The notes under the pieces: model-generated
Told to the model about the DNA's origin: nothing
Database searches by the model: none
What the model saw: only the letters and a program-made list of their open reading frames with translations
From: Gammaproteobacteria bacterium
GTDB lineage: Bacteria; Pseudomonadota; Gammaproteobacteria; Eutrophobiales; Eutrophobiaceae
Assembly: GCA_014239225.1 (NCBI GenBank)
Contig: JAAZZI010000028.1
Location: forward strand, 1 to 8,641
Direction of reading: 5' to 3'
DNA length: 8,641 nt
Position numbers and translations under genes: made by a program
Shown here: in pieces, positions 1 through 6,698 of the stretch
How the letters are laid out: each line of letters starts with the position of its first letter
How positions within the stretch are numbered: the stretch's first letter is position 1

Positions 1-71
1 AATTTACATATAAAAATAATAAATAATATAATAATCAATTACTTATATCTGTATTCTAATAATAAAATTAT

Positions 72-77
72 AAAGGA
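72..77 (+). promoter_or_regulatory. Ribosome binding site of the kinase gene
   Basis: AAAGGA lies 8 nt upstream of a TTG codon at 86-88. This spacing is typical of a Shine-Dalgarno site and is the main reason to accept TTG as the start, since no ATG lies close by in that frame. The 71 bases before it are extremely AT-rich and hold no gene. A promoter must lie there, but no -35/-10 pair stands out from the background. Confidence 0.6.
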
Positions 78-85
78 ACACAATC

Positions 86-1900
86 TTGAGCGATAAAAAT
101 ATAGACAATGATTTTGATATCGGATCTGTTGTCAGAGGACGCTTTAAACTTGAAAAAGTTCTTGGTGTCGGGGGCATGGGTAAGGTTTATAAGGCATTGG
201 ATTTATTAAAAGCTGAAGCAAAAGATAAAAAACCCTATGTTGCCATTAAACTCTTAAATGAAGATTTCAAGGACCACCCTGAAGCATTTATTTCCCTGCA
301 ACGAGAATCAAGTCGTCAACAAAAATTATCTCATCCAAATATAGCGACGGTACATGATTTTGACCGTGTTGGAGGGGTGGGAACAGCTGTCTACATTACT
401 ATGGAATTGATGGAAGGAATCGAAATTAAAGACTTTATAAAAAAGAAAGTACGACCAAAAAATGGACTATCATTTAAACAAGCCTATGAAATAATCAAGC
501 AAATCGGCAATGGTTTGACTTATGCGCACGAGCATAACCTAGTGCATTCTGATTTTAAGCCATCAAATGCATTTCTATGTAATGATGGTAAAGTAAAAAC
601 TCTTGATTTTGGTATAGCTCGTGCAGTCGAAAATCCAATTACAGGAGATTTAACGAAAACTCTATTTGATCCAGGCAAACTTGGTGCATTAACGCCTGCA
701 TACGCAAGTCACGAACAACTCGAAGGAAAAACGCCAGATATTCGCGATGATATCTATGCTTTAGGTTGTGTTGCATATGAACTATTAACTGCTGAACATC
801 CATTTAAAAAAGTACCTGCCAATGTGGCGAGAGAAAAACGTCTGGTTCCTCCATATATAAAATCATTAAACAAAATACAAAATATGGCATTAAGAGGTGC
901 GATTGCATTTTTTCGTGATGATAGAAGTCCATCAGTAGCGCATTTCATAAAAGAATTTGAGGGGCAAGAGCTCATACCTAAACCGAAATATGAGAAGCAA
1001 ACAAAGTCTAATATGAGCCTCTATGTTGGCTCTGCTATTGTGATTGCCCTTGTCTTGGGATTGGGTGTTTTTTTTAGTATAGATAAAAGTGTTAAAAAGC
1101 AGAAAAAATTATCAGCTGAAGAAGAAATATATGTTCTTACGGATGATATACAAGCAAAAGAAGAAGTGCCTATAAAAACTTTACAGGATGAATTACGATC
1201 GGGAAAGAAAGGACCTGTTATGCTAATCATTAACTCTGGAACATTTAATATGGGAATAACTAGTTCTATAAGAAAAGATGAGGGTCCTCGTCATACTGTT
1301 AAAATTAAAAAATTTGCTGTAAGTCAAAATGAAATTTCTTTGGATGAATATGATATTTTTGTGAAAGCATTACAAAAAAATATACCTAACCCAAAAGAAA
1401 ATGATAGAAAAAAATACCCAGTTAATTTTGTATCTTGGGATGATGCAAATGACTACACAAAATGGCTATCCAAGGAAACTGGAGAGAAATATAGACTACT
1501 TAGTGAGGCTGAATGGGAATACATTGCCTCTACAGGCAGAAAATCAACATTCTGGTGGGGTTATAATGAAGAACCTAACCGCGCGCACTGTTTCACTTGC
1601 GAAACAAATCTCGATACTAGTAAGCCAACAAAAATAGCTAGTTTCGAAGCCAATTTATTCGGCATTTATGATACAGCTGGAAATGTAAGTGAATGGGTAC
1701 ATGATTGCTGGCATGAAAATTATAAAAATGCACCTGATAACGGCACTGTCTGGTCTGGTGGTGATTGTACTATCCGTATCGCAAGAGGTGGTTCGTTCGC
1801 GTCTCCTCAACAATCTATTAGAAATACAAAAAGAGAACAATTTAAAGCTGGCGAAAAACTTAGTCGAATCGGTATACGAATTGCTAGAGAGCTACCTTAA
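86..1900 (+). CDS. Membrane-anchored Ser/Thr protein kinase with C-terminal FGE-sulfatase domain
   Basis: This 604-residue protein has two domains joined by one membrane span. Residues about 19-290 form a Hanks-type kinase: glycine-rich loop GVGGMG (27-32), ATP-anchoring Lys in VAIK (K55), catalytic loop HSDFKPSN (154-161, Asp156) and DFG (174-176). The usual HRD arginine is serine, so it is a non-RD kinase. A hydrophobic segment at about 311-332 should cross the inner membrane and place the rest in the periplasm. Residues about 377-602 match the FGE-sulfatase (SUMF1/EgtB/PvdO) fold: PVNFVSWDDA, RLLSEAEWEYIA, GNVSEWVHDCWH, RGGSF and a closing GIRIAR. The stretch after RGGSF lacks the cysteine pair of true formylglycine-generating enzymes, so a binding or sensing role is likelier than catalysis. 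Cys502/Cys505 and Cys541/Cys561 may form disulfides. The start is TTG with a good Shine-Dalgarno site. Substrate and signal are unknown. The gene converges on the Rdx gene with 14 bp between stops. Confidence 0.9.
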   Translation: MSDKNIDNDFDIGSVVRGRFKLEKVLGVGGMGKVYKALDLLKAEAKDKKPYVAIKLLNEDFKDHPEAFISLQRESSRQQKLSHPNIATVHDFDRVGGVGTAVYITMELMEGIEIKDFIKKKVRPKNGLSFKQAYEIIKQIGNGLTYAHEHNLVHSDFKPSNAFLCNDGKVKTLDFGIARAVENPITGDLTKTLFDPGKLGALTPAYASHEQLEGKTPDIRDDIYALGCVAYELLTAEHPFKKVPANVAREKRLVPPYIKSLNKIQNMALRGAIAFFRDDRSPSVAHFIKEFEGQELIPKPKYEKQTKSNMSLYVGSAIVIALVLGLGVFFSIDKSVKKQKKLSAEEEIYVLTDDIQAKEEVPIKTLQDELRSGKKGPVMLIINSGTFNMGITSSIRKDEGPRHTVKIKKFAVSQNEISLDEYDIFVKALQKNIPNPKENDRKKYPVNFVSWDDANDYTKWLSKETGEKYRLLSEAEWEYIASTGRKSTFWWGYNEEPNRAHCFTCETNLDTSKPTKIASFEANLFGIYDTAGNVSEWVHDCWHENYKNAPDNGTVWSGGDCTIRIARGGSFASPQQSIRNTKREQFKAGEKLSRIGIRIARELP

Positions 1901-1914
1901 TAAAAATAAATCTA

Positions 1915-2208
1915 CTAGCTATCGCTATCATCGCTATGCCCGAGTGAATAATCAGGATCGATTTTATCTCGAATCATTTGCTTCAATTCCTTTGATTCTG
2001 GAAATCTACCCTCTTCTTTACGAGAAAAGATTTTTATACCATCACAAATAATTATAAATTCACCGCCAGAAGTTGGTATCAAAGCAAGTTCACTAATTTT
2101 ATCGCCAAACGTCATTAATAATTCCTGAGCAATCCAATTAGCTCTAAGAATAAATCTGCATTGTGTGCAATAATGAATTTCTATTCTTGGTGTGCGGCTT
2201 TTTTCCAT
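1915..2208 (-). CDS. Rdx (SelW/SelT/SelH-like) family protein, Cys form
   Basis: This 97-residue protein has a thioredoxin-like fold of the Rdx family. The first strand IEIHYCTQC leads into a CxxC redox motif (Cys14, Cys17). A helix with RANWIAQELL follows, and then the SGGEFIIICDG strands and the FPESKELKQMIRDKI helix typical of selenoprotein W relatives. The second position is an ordinary cysteine codon, so this is the Cys-containing bacterial form and no SECIS element is needed. The tail (SLGHSDDSDS) is acidic and probably disordered. It is likely a small cytoplasmic redox protein; its partner is unknown. It is read leftwards, convergent with the kinase and divergent from the AmpG-like gene. 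The ribosome site is weak: GAGAT lies about 9 nt upstream of the ATG. Confidence 0.85.
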   Translation of the reverse strand: MEKSRTPRIEIHYCTQCRFILRANWIAQELLMTFGDKISELALIPTSGGEFIIICDGIKIFSRKEEGRFPESKELKQMIRDKIDPDYSLGHSDDSDS

Positions 2209-2345
2209 TTTTAAATATCTCGACGTAACTCGAAGTTATAATAAATTAAGATGATATATGTATTTTTTATAAACCTTAAAAATTAACTGCATTATATTTT
2301 TATTGTGTTTTAACAGATATTAAGCTTTATATTGGGTAGACTGCA

Positions 2346-2362
2346 ATTTTTACAGTAAAAAT
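2346..2362. promoter_or_regulatory. Palindrome upstream of the AmpG-like gene (possible operator)
   Basis: ATTTTTAC-a-GTAAAAAT is a perfect inverted repeat with 8-bp arms and a 1-bp centre, ending 22 bp before the permease ATG. Its position in the 176-bp divergent spacer suits a repressor site or a 5' UTR element. A weak promoter-like pair (TTGTGT at 2303-2308, TATATT at 2328-2333, spacing 19) lies just upstream. In DNA this AT-rich such palindromes also occur by chance. The rest of 2209-2384 shows nothing recognisable. Confidence 0.3.
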
Positions 2363-2384
2363 CTAACAATTTAAGTATTCAAGA

Positions 2385-3227
2385 ATGACAAATTGGCAGC
2401 AAAGTATTCGTGCATTTTTACATCCCCGTGTAATTACTATGTTATTTTTTGGTTTTTCTGCAGGAATTCCTCTTTTACTCATTTTTTCATCTTTAGGGCT
2501 CTGGTTGCGTGAAGCCGGATTAGAACGATCAGCTGTAACATACTTTAGTTGGGCCGCGTTAGGATATTCATTTAAATTTGTATGGGCACCAATAGTAGAT
2601 TTCCTGCCGCTACCATTTCTTAGTCAATATTTAGGTAGACGACGATCTTGGATCTTAGTGTCTCAAATTGCAATTATTATTTCCATATCTCTTATGGCTA
2701 TGACAGACCCTTCGACGGGAGATTTACAATTAAAAATGATGGCATTTGCTGCAATTGCATTAGGTTTTTCATCTGCCACACAAGATATTGTTATTGATGC
2801 ATACAGAATAGAATCAGCCCCACCTGACCTTCAGGCACTAATGTCCTCAACATATATCGCTGGTTATCGCATAGGTATGCTGATTTCAGGTGCGGGTAGT
2901 CTTTTACTTGCTAGTCTTTTTGGTTCAGAAATACATTCTTATAATTATGATGCTTGGAAATTCACATACTTGTTTATGGGATTTTTCATGCTGATTGGAA
3001 TTATAACAACGCTGATTGTAAATGAACCGAAAGAATACAAAGCAATAGAAAAAAAATATTCAAACTATGCATACATAAGATTCTTTTTGATTTTCGTTGT
3101 AGCAATTTCATGTTTTATTGGGGTATTTCTATTGAGTTCTGAAGTTTCAATACACCTGAAAAATACTATTCAAACTATTGTAATCAACCAAAACCTATCA
3201 AATTTATCGATTACTATTTTATCGTGA
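2385..3227 (+). CDS. AmpG-like MFS permease, N-terminal part (frameshifted)
   Basis: This is the first 280 residues of a PAT/AmpG-type major facilitator. AmpG proteins import anhydro-muropeptides from the periplasm for cell-wall recycling; whether this relative shares that substrate cannot be told. Family marks are FFGFSAGIPLLLI in the first span (21-33), KFVWAPIVD (64-72), LGRRRSW in the cytoplasmic loop (83-89) and ATQDIVIDAYRIE (131-143). About seven hydrophobic spans are visible. The frame ends at TGA 3225-3227 inside what should be a further span, and the protein continues in the next frame from 3224. Adding one T to TTTT at 3217-3220 gives ITIFIVIIFSLIAAL and one open frame to 3919 (511 residues, a normal length for the family). 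The gene leads a rightward run with moaA and fdhD. It is preceded by the palindrome at 2346-2362 and has no clear Shine-Dalgarno site. Confidence 0.8.
   Translation: MTNWQQSIRAFLHPRVITMLFFGFSAGIPLLLIFSSLGLWLREAGLERSAVTYFSWAALGYSFKFVWAPIVDFLPLPFLSQYLGRRRSWILVSQIAIIISISLMAMTDPSTGDLQLKMMAFAAIALGFSSATQDIVIDAYRIESAPPDLQALMSSTYIAGYRIGMLISGAGSLLLASLFGSEIHSYNYDAWKFTYLFMGFFMLIGIITTLIVNEPKEYKAIEKKYSNYAYIRFFLIFVVAISCFIGVFLLSSEVSIHLKNTIQTIVINQNLSNLSITILS
3217..3227 (+). other. Frameshift site in the AmpG-like permease gene
   Basis: Reading changes by -1 at or near TTTT (3217-3220), just before the in-frame TGA at 3225-3227. One extra T joins both halves without loss: upstream reads SNLSITI and downstream reads FIVIIFSLIAAL. 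No classical X XXY YYZ slippery heptamer is in register here (the local register is T ATT TTA), so programmed slippage is not supported. Confidence 0.7.
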
Positions 3228-3919
3228 TTATTTTCAGTTTGATAGCGGCACTATCTGTCACAATAATTTCAATAAAAATAAACTTTGTTAATAAACAGGT
3301 TTTCATGGAAAGCTACATTGCTCCTCTTATTGATTTCTTTCAAAGATATGGATTAAAGCTTGCATTATTATTATTAGTTCTAATTTGTCTTTATAGAATT
3401 TCAGATATTATGCTTGGTATTATTTCAAATATTTTTTATCAAGATCTTGGGTTTAGTAAAATAGAGATCGCATCAATTGTAAAAACATTTGGGTTAGTAA
3501 TGACAATAATAGGTGGTTTCTTAGGAGGCATTCTATCGTTGCGATTCGGCATAATGAAGATTCTATACGTGGGAGCATTATTAACTGTTGCAACTAACTT
3601 GTTATTTATGTTGTTGTCAGTACATGGTTATAATATCTCATTGTTATATTTTGTTATTTCAGCTGATAACTTATCGGCAGGAATTGCCAGCGCAGCTTTT
3701 GTTGCATTTTTATCTCGCCTTACAAATGTTTCATATACAGCAATGCAATATGCAATTTTTAGCTCGCTTATGACGCTTATTCCTAAAATTACTGGTGGTT
3801 ATTCCGGTTCTATAGTGGAAAATATTGGATATACTAATTTTTTCTTTATTGCATCATTATTAGGCATACCTGTATTATTAGTTATGTTCTTCACAAATAA
3901 ATACCTAAAATTTGATTAA
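3224..3919 (+). CDS. AmpG-like MFS permease, C-terminal part (frameshifted)
   Basis: This is the remaining 231 residues of the permease, in the -1 frame relative to the first part. The GTG at 3224 overlaps the upstream TGA but is probably not a real start, because it falls within a membrane span. The family mark YRISDIMLGIISNIFYQDLGFSK (57-79 here; conserved core SDIMLG and YQDLGFSK) is the AmpG/PAT signature that opens the second half of the transporter. Before it, FMESYIAPLIDFFQRYG is the expected lead-in helix. Spans with glycine-rich packing follow (IIGGFLGGIL, NLSAGIASAAF), ending in a short basic tail. The stop at 3917-3919 is 1 nt before the ATG proposed for moaA, which suggests co-transcription. 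Confidence 0.75.
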   Translation: MIIFSLIAALSVTIISIKINFVNKQVFMESYIAPLIDFFQRYGLKLALLLLVLICLYRISDIMLGIISNIFYQDLGFSKIEIASIVKTFGLVMTIIGGFLGGILSLRFGIMKILYVGALLTVATNLLFMLLSVHGYNISLLYFVISADNLSAGIASAAFVAFLSRLTNVSYTAMQYAIFSSLMTLIPKITGGYSGSIVENIGYTNFFFIASLLGIPVLLVMFFTNKYLKFD

Positions 3920-3920
3920 A

Positions 3921-4944
3921 ATGGAAATTCACGACTATTTCTGAAAATAATCACGATAAAATATTAATCGATAAATTTGATCGACATATCAACTATGTCC
4001 GTATATCTGTTACCGATCGTTGCGATTTTCGCTGTATTTATTGTATGTCAGAAGAAATGAAATTTGTACCGAGAGCACAATTACTTACGCTTGAAGAAAT
4101 TGCAACAATAGCAAAAGCATTCACCCGTCTTGGTGTAAAAAAAATTCGTATTACTGGAGGAGAGCCTCTTATTCGACAAAATATTATCCAATTATTTGAA
4201 GATATTGGTGCATTACCCGATCTAGAAGAACTCACAACGACTACTAATGGTTCTCAATTAGTAACTCTTGCTGAACCACTAAAGAAAGCAGGTGTAAAAC
4301 GAATTAATATTAGTCTTGATTCCTTAGAAACAAAAAAATTTAAGAATATAACTCGTACCGGGAAACTAGAAAATGTTCTTTCCGGCATTGATAAAGCATT
4401 ATCTGTTGGTTTCGAAAAAATCAAAATTAATGCTGTTATACTAAAAAATCGTAACCACGATGAGGTTGTTAATTTAGTTCGTTTTGCTATTGGACGAAAA
4501 ATTGATATTAGTTTCATTGAAGAAATGCCACTTGGTATTATTGATGATCATAATCGTAAGGAAGTGTACTACTCTAGTGATCAAATAAAGCATGACCTAG
4601 AACAAGAATTTGAATTAGTTTCATCAACTGAGTCAACTGGTGGACCATCGCGTTATCATAACGTTGTCGGTACAAATACAAAAGTTGGTTTTATTTCGCC
4701 TCATAGTCATAATTTTTGTGATCAATGCAATCGAGTTCGCTTAACTGCTGAAGGCCGACTTCTACTGTGCCTAGGTCAAGAACATTCAGTTGATCTTAGA
4801 AAAGTAATACGGACGTTTCCAGATGATATTGAAAAACTTGAAAATTCGATACGTAATTCAATGAAAATAAAACCAAAAGGTCATGATTTTGATTCTACTG
4901 AGAAGCCAATTATATTTAGACATATGAATGTCACTGGCGGCTAA
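3921..4944 (+). CDS. moaA: GTP 3',8-cyclase MoaA (start region frameshifted)
   Basis: MoaA is the radical-SAM enzyme that converts GTP to 3',8-cyclo-GTP, the first step of molybdenum cofactor synthesis. The radical-SAM cluster motif CDFRCIYC is coded at 4021-4044 and is followed by ITGGEP, NISLD and NAVILKNRNHDEV. The second cluster motif CX2CX13C (CDQCNRVRL to LCLGQ) and the C-terminal NVTGG are also present. The first ATG in this frame (4045) comes directly after the cluster motif, so using it would give an inactive enzyme. Upstream the frame is open from 3916 and reads ILIDKFDRHINYVRISVTDR, normal MoaA N-terminus, but has no ATG, GTG or TTG. The best start is ATG 3921 in another frame. Removing one T from TTT (3938-3940) joins them and gives 340 residues. 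An ATT or ATA start without a frameshift is the alternative. fdhD begins 2 nt after the stop. Confidence 0.92.
3938..3944 (+). other. moaA: Frameshift site at the start of moaA
   Basis: ATG 3921 reads MEIHDYF and then TGA at 3942-3944. The conserved MoaA frame lies +1 and reads SENNHDKILIDKFDRH directly after. Losing one T of TTT (3938-3940) would restore one frame. The exact position within 3924-3942 is uncertain because these first residues are not conserved in the family. Confidence 0.55.
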
Positions 4945-4946
4945 AT

Positions 4947-5810
4947 ATGTCATCTGAATACTCTCCGGTAATGACCAATGCTGGTCTACAACCAACTCAA
5001 AAAGTTCTTGTTAAAGATGAATACAAAAATACAAGAGAGTTAAATATTGCTGAAGAACGTCCTCTTACAATATATATAGATAGCTATGAAATTGTTACTT
5101 TAATGACTCTGGGCACCCGGCCAGAACTGCTCGCGCTTGGTTATGTTAAAAATCAAGGGCTCATTACGAATCTAAACGAAATTAAATCAGTCCAGATTGA
5201 TTGGGATGTTAGCGCTGCGGCAATTACAAGTACAAACAAACGTAACGATTGGGTTGATAAATTAGGAACTCGTATTATAACGTCTGGCTGTGGTCAAGGA
5301 ACTATCTTTAATGGAATTATGGAACAGCTTGATAAATTTAAAATTAAATCAAAAAAAATAAAACAATCTACAATATATCTATTATTAAAAAACTTAAATT
5401 CTTACAATGATGTTTATAGAAATGCAGGTGCTGTTCATGGCTGCGCATTATGCCAAAATTCAAAACCGTTAATATTTATTGAAGACGTTGGTAGGCATAA
5501 TGCAGTTGATGCAATAGCTGGAAAGATGTGGATGGAAGGTATATCAGGAGAAGATAAAATATTCTATACCACGGGAAGACTAACCTCTGAAATGGTAATA
5601 AAAGTGGCGCAAATGAGAATACCTACACTCCTTTCTCGCTCGGGAATTACACAAATGGGTCTCAGTCTCGCCAAAGAATTAAATATCACATTACTTTCAA
5701 GGGTCAAAAATAAGCATTTCCTTGTATATAATGGCGATGACAATATTGAATACGATGTCGACCTGCCCATAAAACAAGAAATTGCAAATGTGGTGAAAAG
5801 CCGAAATTAA
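4947..5810 (+). CDS. fdhD: Formate dehydrogenase sulfurtransferase FdhD
   Basis: FdhD takes sulfur from the cysteine desulfurase IscS and passes it to the molybdenum cofactor (bis-MGD), giving the sulfido ligand that formate dehydrogenase needs. The 287-residue length is normal. Visible marks are EERPLTIYID (36-45), TLGTRPELLALG (54-65), TSGCGQG (112-118) and the CxxC motif CALC (Cys166, Cys169), the sulfur-carrying loop in the E. coli protein. EDVGRHNAVDAIAG (179-192) and TGRLTSEMV (209-217) complete the family pattern. It is cytoplasmic. It starts 2 nt after moaA, so translational coupling is likely, and its stop is 3 nt from the stop of the opposing DUF6494-type gene. It implies a Mo/W formate dehydrogenase elsewhere in the genome. 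The frame is intact. Confidence 0.95.
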   Translation: MSSEYSPVMTNAGLQPTQKVLVKDEYKNTRELNIAEERPLTIYIDSYEIVTLMTLGTRPELLALGYVKNQGLITNLNEIKSVQIDWDVSAAAITSTNKRNDWVDKLGTRIITSGCGQGTIFNGIMEQLDKFKIKSKKIKQSTIYLLLKNLNSYNDVYRNAGAVHGCALCQNSKPLIFIEDVGRHNAVDAIAGKMWMEGISGEDKIFYTTGRLTSEMVIKVAQMRIPTLLSRSGITQMGLSLAKELNITLLSRVKNKHFLVYNGDDNIEYDVDLPIKQEIANVVKSRN

Positions 5811-5835
5811 CTATTAATCTAACGAAATTTCACCA
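5791..5835. terminator. Inverted repeat spanning the fdhD/DUF6494 convergent ends
   Basis: TGGTGAAA (5791-5798) pairs perfectly with TTTCACCA (5828-5835), and inside it ATTAA (5806-5810) pairs with TTAAT (5814-5818). Together they make a two-tier stem over both stop codons. A bidirectional stop structure between tail-to-tail genes is plausible. There is no T-tract on either side, so an intrinsic terminator is not demonstrated. Confidence 0.3.
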
Positions 5836-6020
5836 TCGATTTCCAGTTCATAGCCTAAATCTTGTAGTGATATCTTAGTTTTGGCCTTTAGCGTTTCATT
5901 TCCAGTTAATTTTCCTTCTGAGATTGCCCGACTAACCAATTCTGTTATTTCTCTTTGTGAAGTAATGCCTACTTTTTTTAAATATTTCCGAATTTCCATA
6001 TTAAAATTATCTTGATTCAT
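5814..6020 (-). CDS. DUF6494-type small protein
   Basis: This 68-residue protein of unknown function resembles the DUF6494 family. That rests on recall of the pattern: the opening NFNMEIRKYLKKVGITSQREI, a helical middle (TELVSRAISEGKL) and the ending LGYELEIDGEISLD. The N-terminal half looks like two helices with a helix-turn-helix flavour; the C-terminal half looks like two short strands. There is no signal peptide, no cysteine and no membrane span, so it should be cytoplasmic. It has the best ribosome site in the window. It is read against the cofactor genes, tail-to-tail with fdhD and head-to-head with mobA, so it has its own promoter in 6021-6098. The setting suggests a link to molybdoenzyme maturation or formate dehydrogenase, but that is inference. 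Confidence 0.8.
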   Translation of the reverse strand: MNQDNFNMEIRKYLKKVGITSQREITELVSRAISEGKLTGNETLKAKTKISLQDLGYELEIDGEISLD

Positions 6021-6024
6021 ATGT

Positions 6025-6031
6025 TCACCTC
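6025..6031 (-). promoter_or_regulatory. Strong ribosome binding site of the DUF6494-type gene
   Basis: Read leftwards, GAGGTGA ends 4 nt before the ATG at 6020-6018, so the GAGG core is about 7 nt from the start. This is a near-ideal Shine-Dalgarno site. It is notable because moaA, mobA, mobB and moeA show none that is comparable. Confidence 0.7.
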
Positions 6032-6098
6032 GAATTTAATTAGCATCTATCTAATAAGAATAGTAGTTTATATGATTTTTTCATAGTTAAAATTGAAT

Positions 6099-6698
6099 AT
6101 GCAGAAAATTACAAAAAATGACATTACTGGAGTAATACTGGCTGGTGGACAAGCTCGTCGTATGAAGGGGCAAGATAAGGGGTTAATCTTATTCAATGGA
6201 AAACCATTAATTGAATATGTGATTGAAGTTTTTAACCCTCAGGTCAGTAAACTCATCATTAATGCAAATCGAAATCATGTTAAATATAGTCAATACGGTT
6301 TTGAAATTATTTCTGATGAATATCCAGACTATTGTGGGCCTTTGGCGGGAATGGCGAGTGCACTAAATAAAATAACAACGCCTTATTTAGTGACTGCACC
6401 ATGTGATTCACCATTTATTTCAGATAGCCTCGTCTCATGCCTTAGCTTGGCAATATTTAACGAAAATACTGAAATTAGTGTTGCCCATAATGGAGAGCGC
6501 TTGCAGCCTGTTTTCTGTATGATAAAAAAAACATTAATTTCATCAATGAATGCATATCTAACAGAAGGTGAGAGAAAAATTGATAAATGGTTTAGTCAAC
6601 ACCCCATAGCAATCGCAGATCTTTCGCATTTCCCTAAAAGCTTTGAGAACTTTAATTCCCAAGAGGAAATAATAGTTTCTGAAAACAACAATGACTGA
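6099..6698 (+). CDS. mobA: Molybdenum cofactor guanylyltransferase MobA
   Basis: MobA transfers GMP from GTP to Mo-molybdopterin to form the MGD cofactor used by DMSO-reductase-family enzymes such as formate dehydrogenase. The N-terminal nucleotide-binding loop GVILAGGQARRMKGQDKGL is clear. DEYPDYCGPLAGMASAL and the metal-site region TAPCDSPFIS follow, then QPVFCMIKK and EGERKIDKWF, as in the family. From the ATG at 6099 the protein has 199 residues, a usual length. A TTG two codons upstream (6093) is in frame and cannot be excluded, as neither has a clear Shine-Dalgarno site. It is divergent from the DUF6494-type gene and heads the run mobA-mobB-moeA. Its last 8 bases overlap the start of mobB. 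Confidence 0.94.
   Translation: MQKITKNDITGVILAGGQARRMKGQDKGLILFNGKPLIEYVIEVFNPQVSKLIINANRNHVKYSQYGFEIISDEYPDYCGPLAGMASALNKITTPYLVTAPCDSPFISDSLVSCLSLAIFNENTEISVAHNGERLQPVFCMIKKTLISSMNAYLTEGERKIDKWFSQHPIAIADLSHFPKSFENFNSQEEIIVSENNND

Noticed and set aside
1..85. Promoter pair for the kinase gene
   Set aside because: The stretch is almost entirely A and T, so many -10-like hexamers fit and none stands out.
1689..2051. Rightward frame overlapping the kinase end and the Rdx gene
   Set aside because: It is a shadow in another frame of two well-supported genes and resembles no family.
3210..3230. Programmed -1 ribosomal frameshift in the permease gene
   Set aside because: No X XXY YYZ heptamer is in register and no strong downstream stem is evident; two other genes nearby carry similar simple indels.
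4045..4050. ATG 4045 as the true moaA start
   Set aside because: It would leave out the CDFRCIYC cluster motif coded immediately upstream in the same open frame, which the enzyme needs.
6071..6085. TATGA-ttttt-TCATA hairpin before mobA
   Set aside because: Five AT-rich base pairs are too weak to call and are expected by chance in this spacer.
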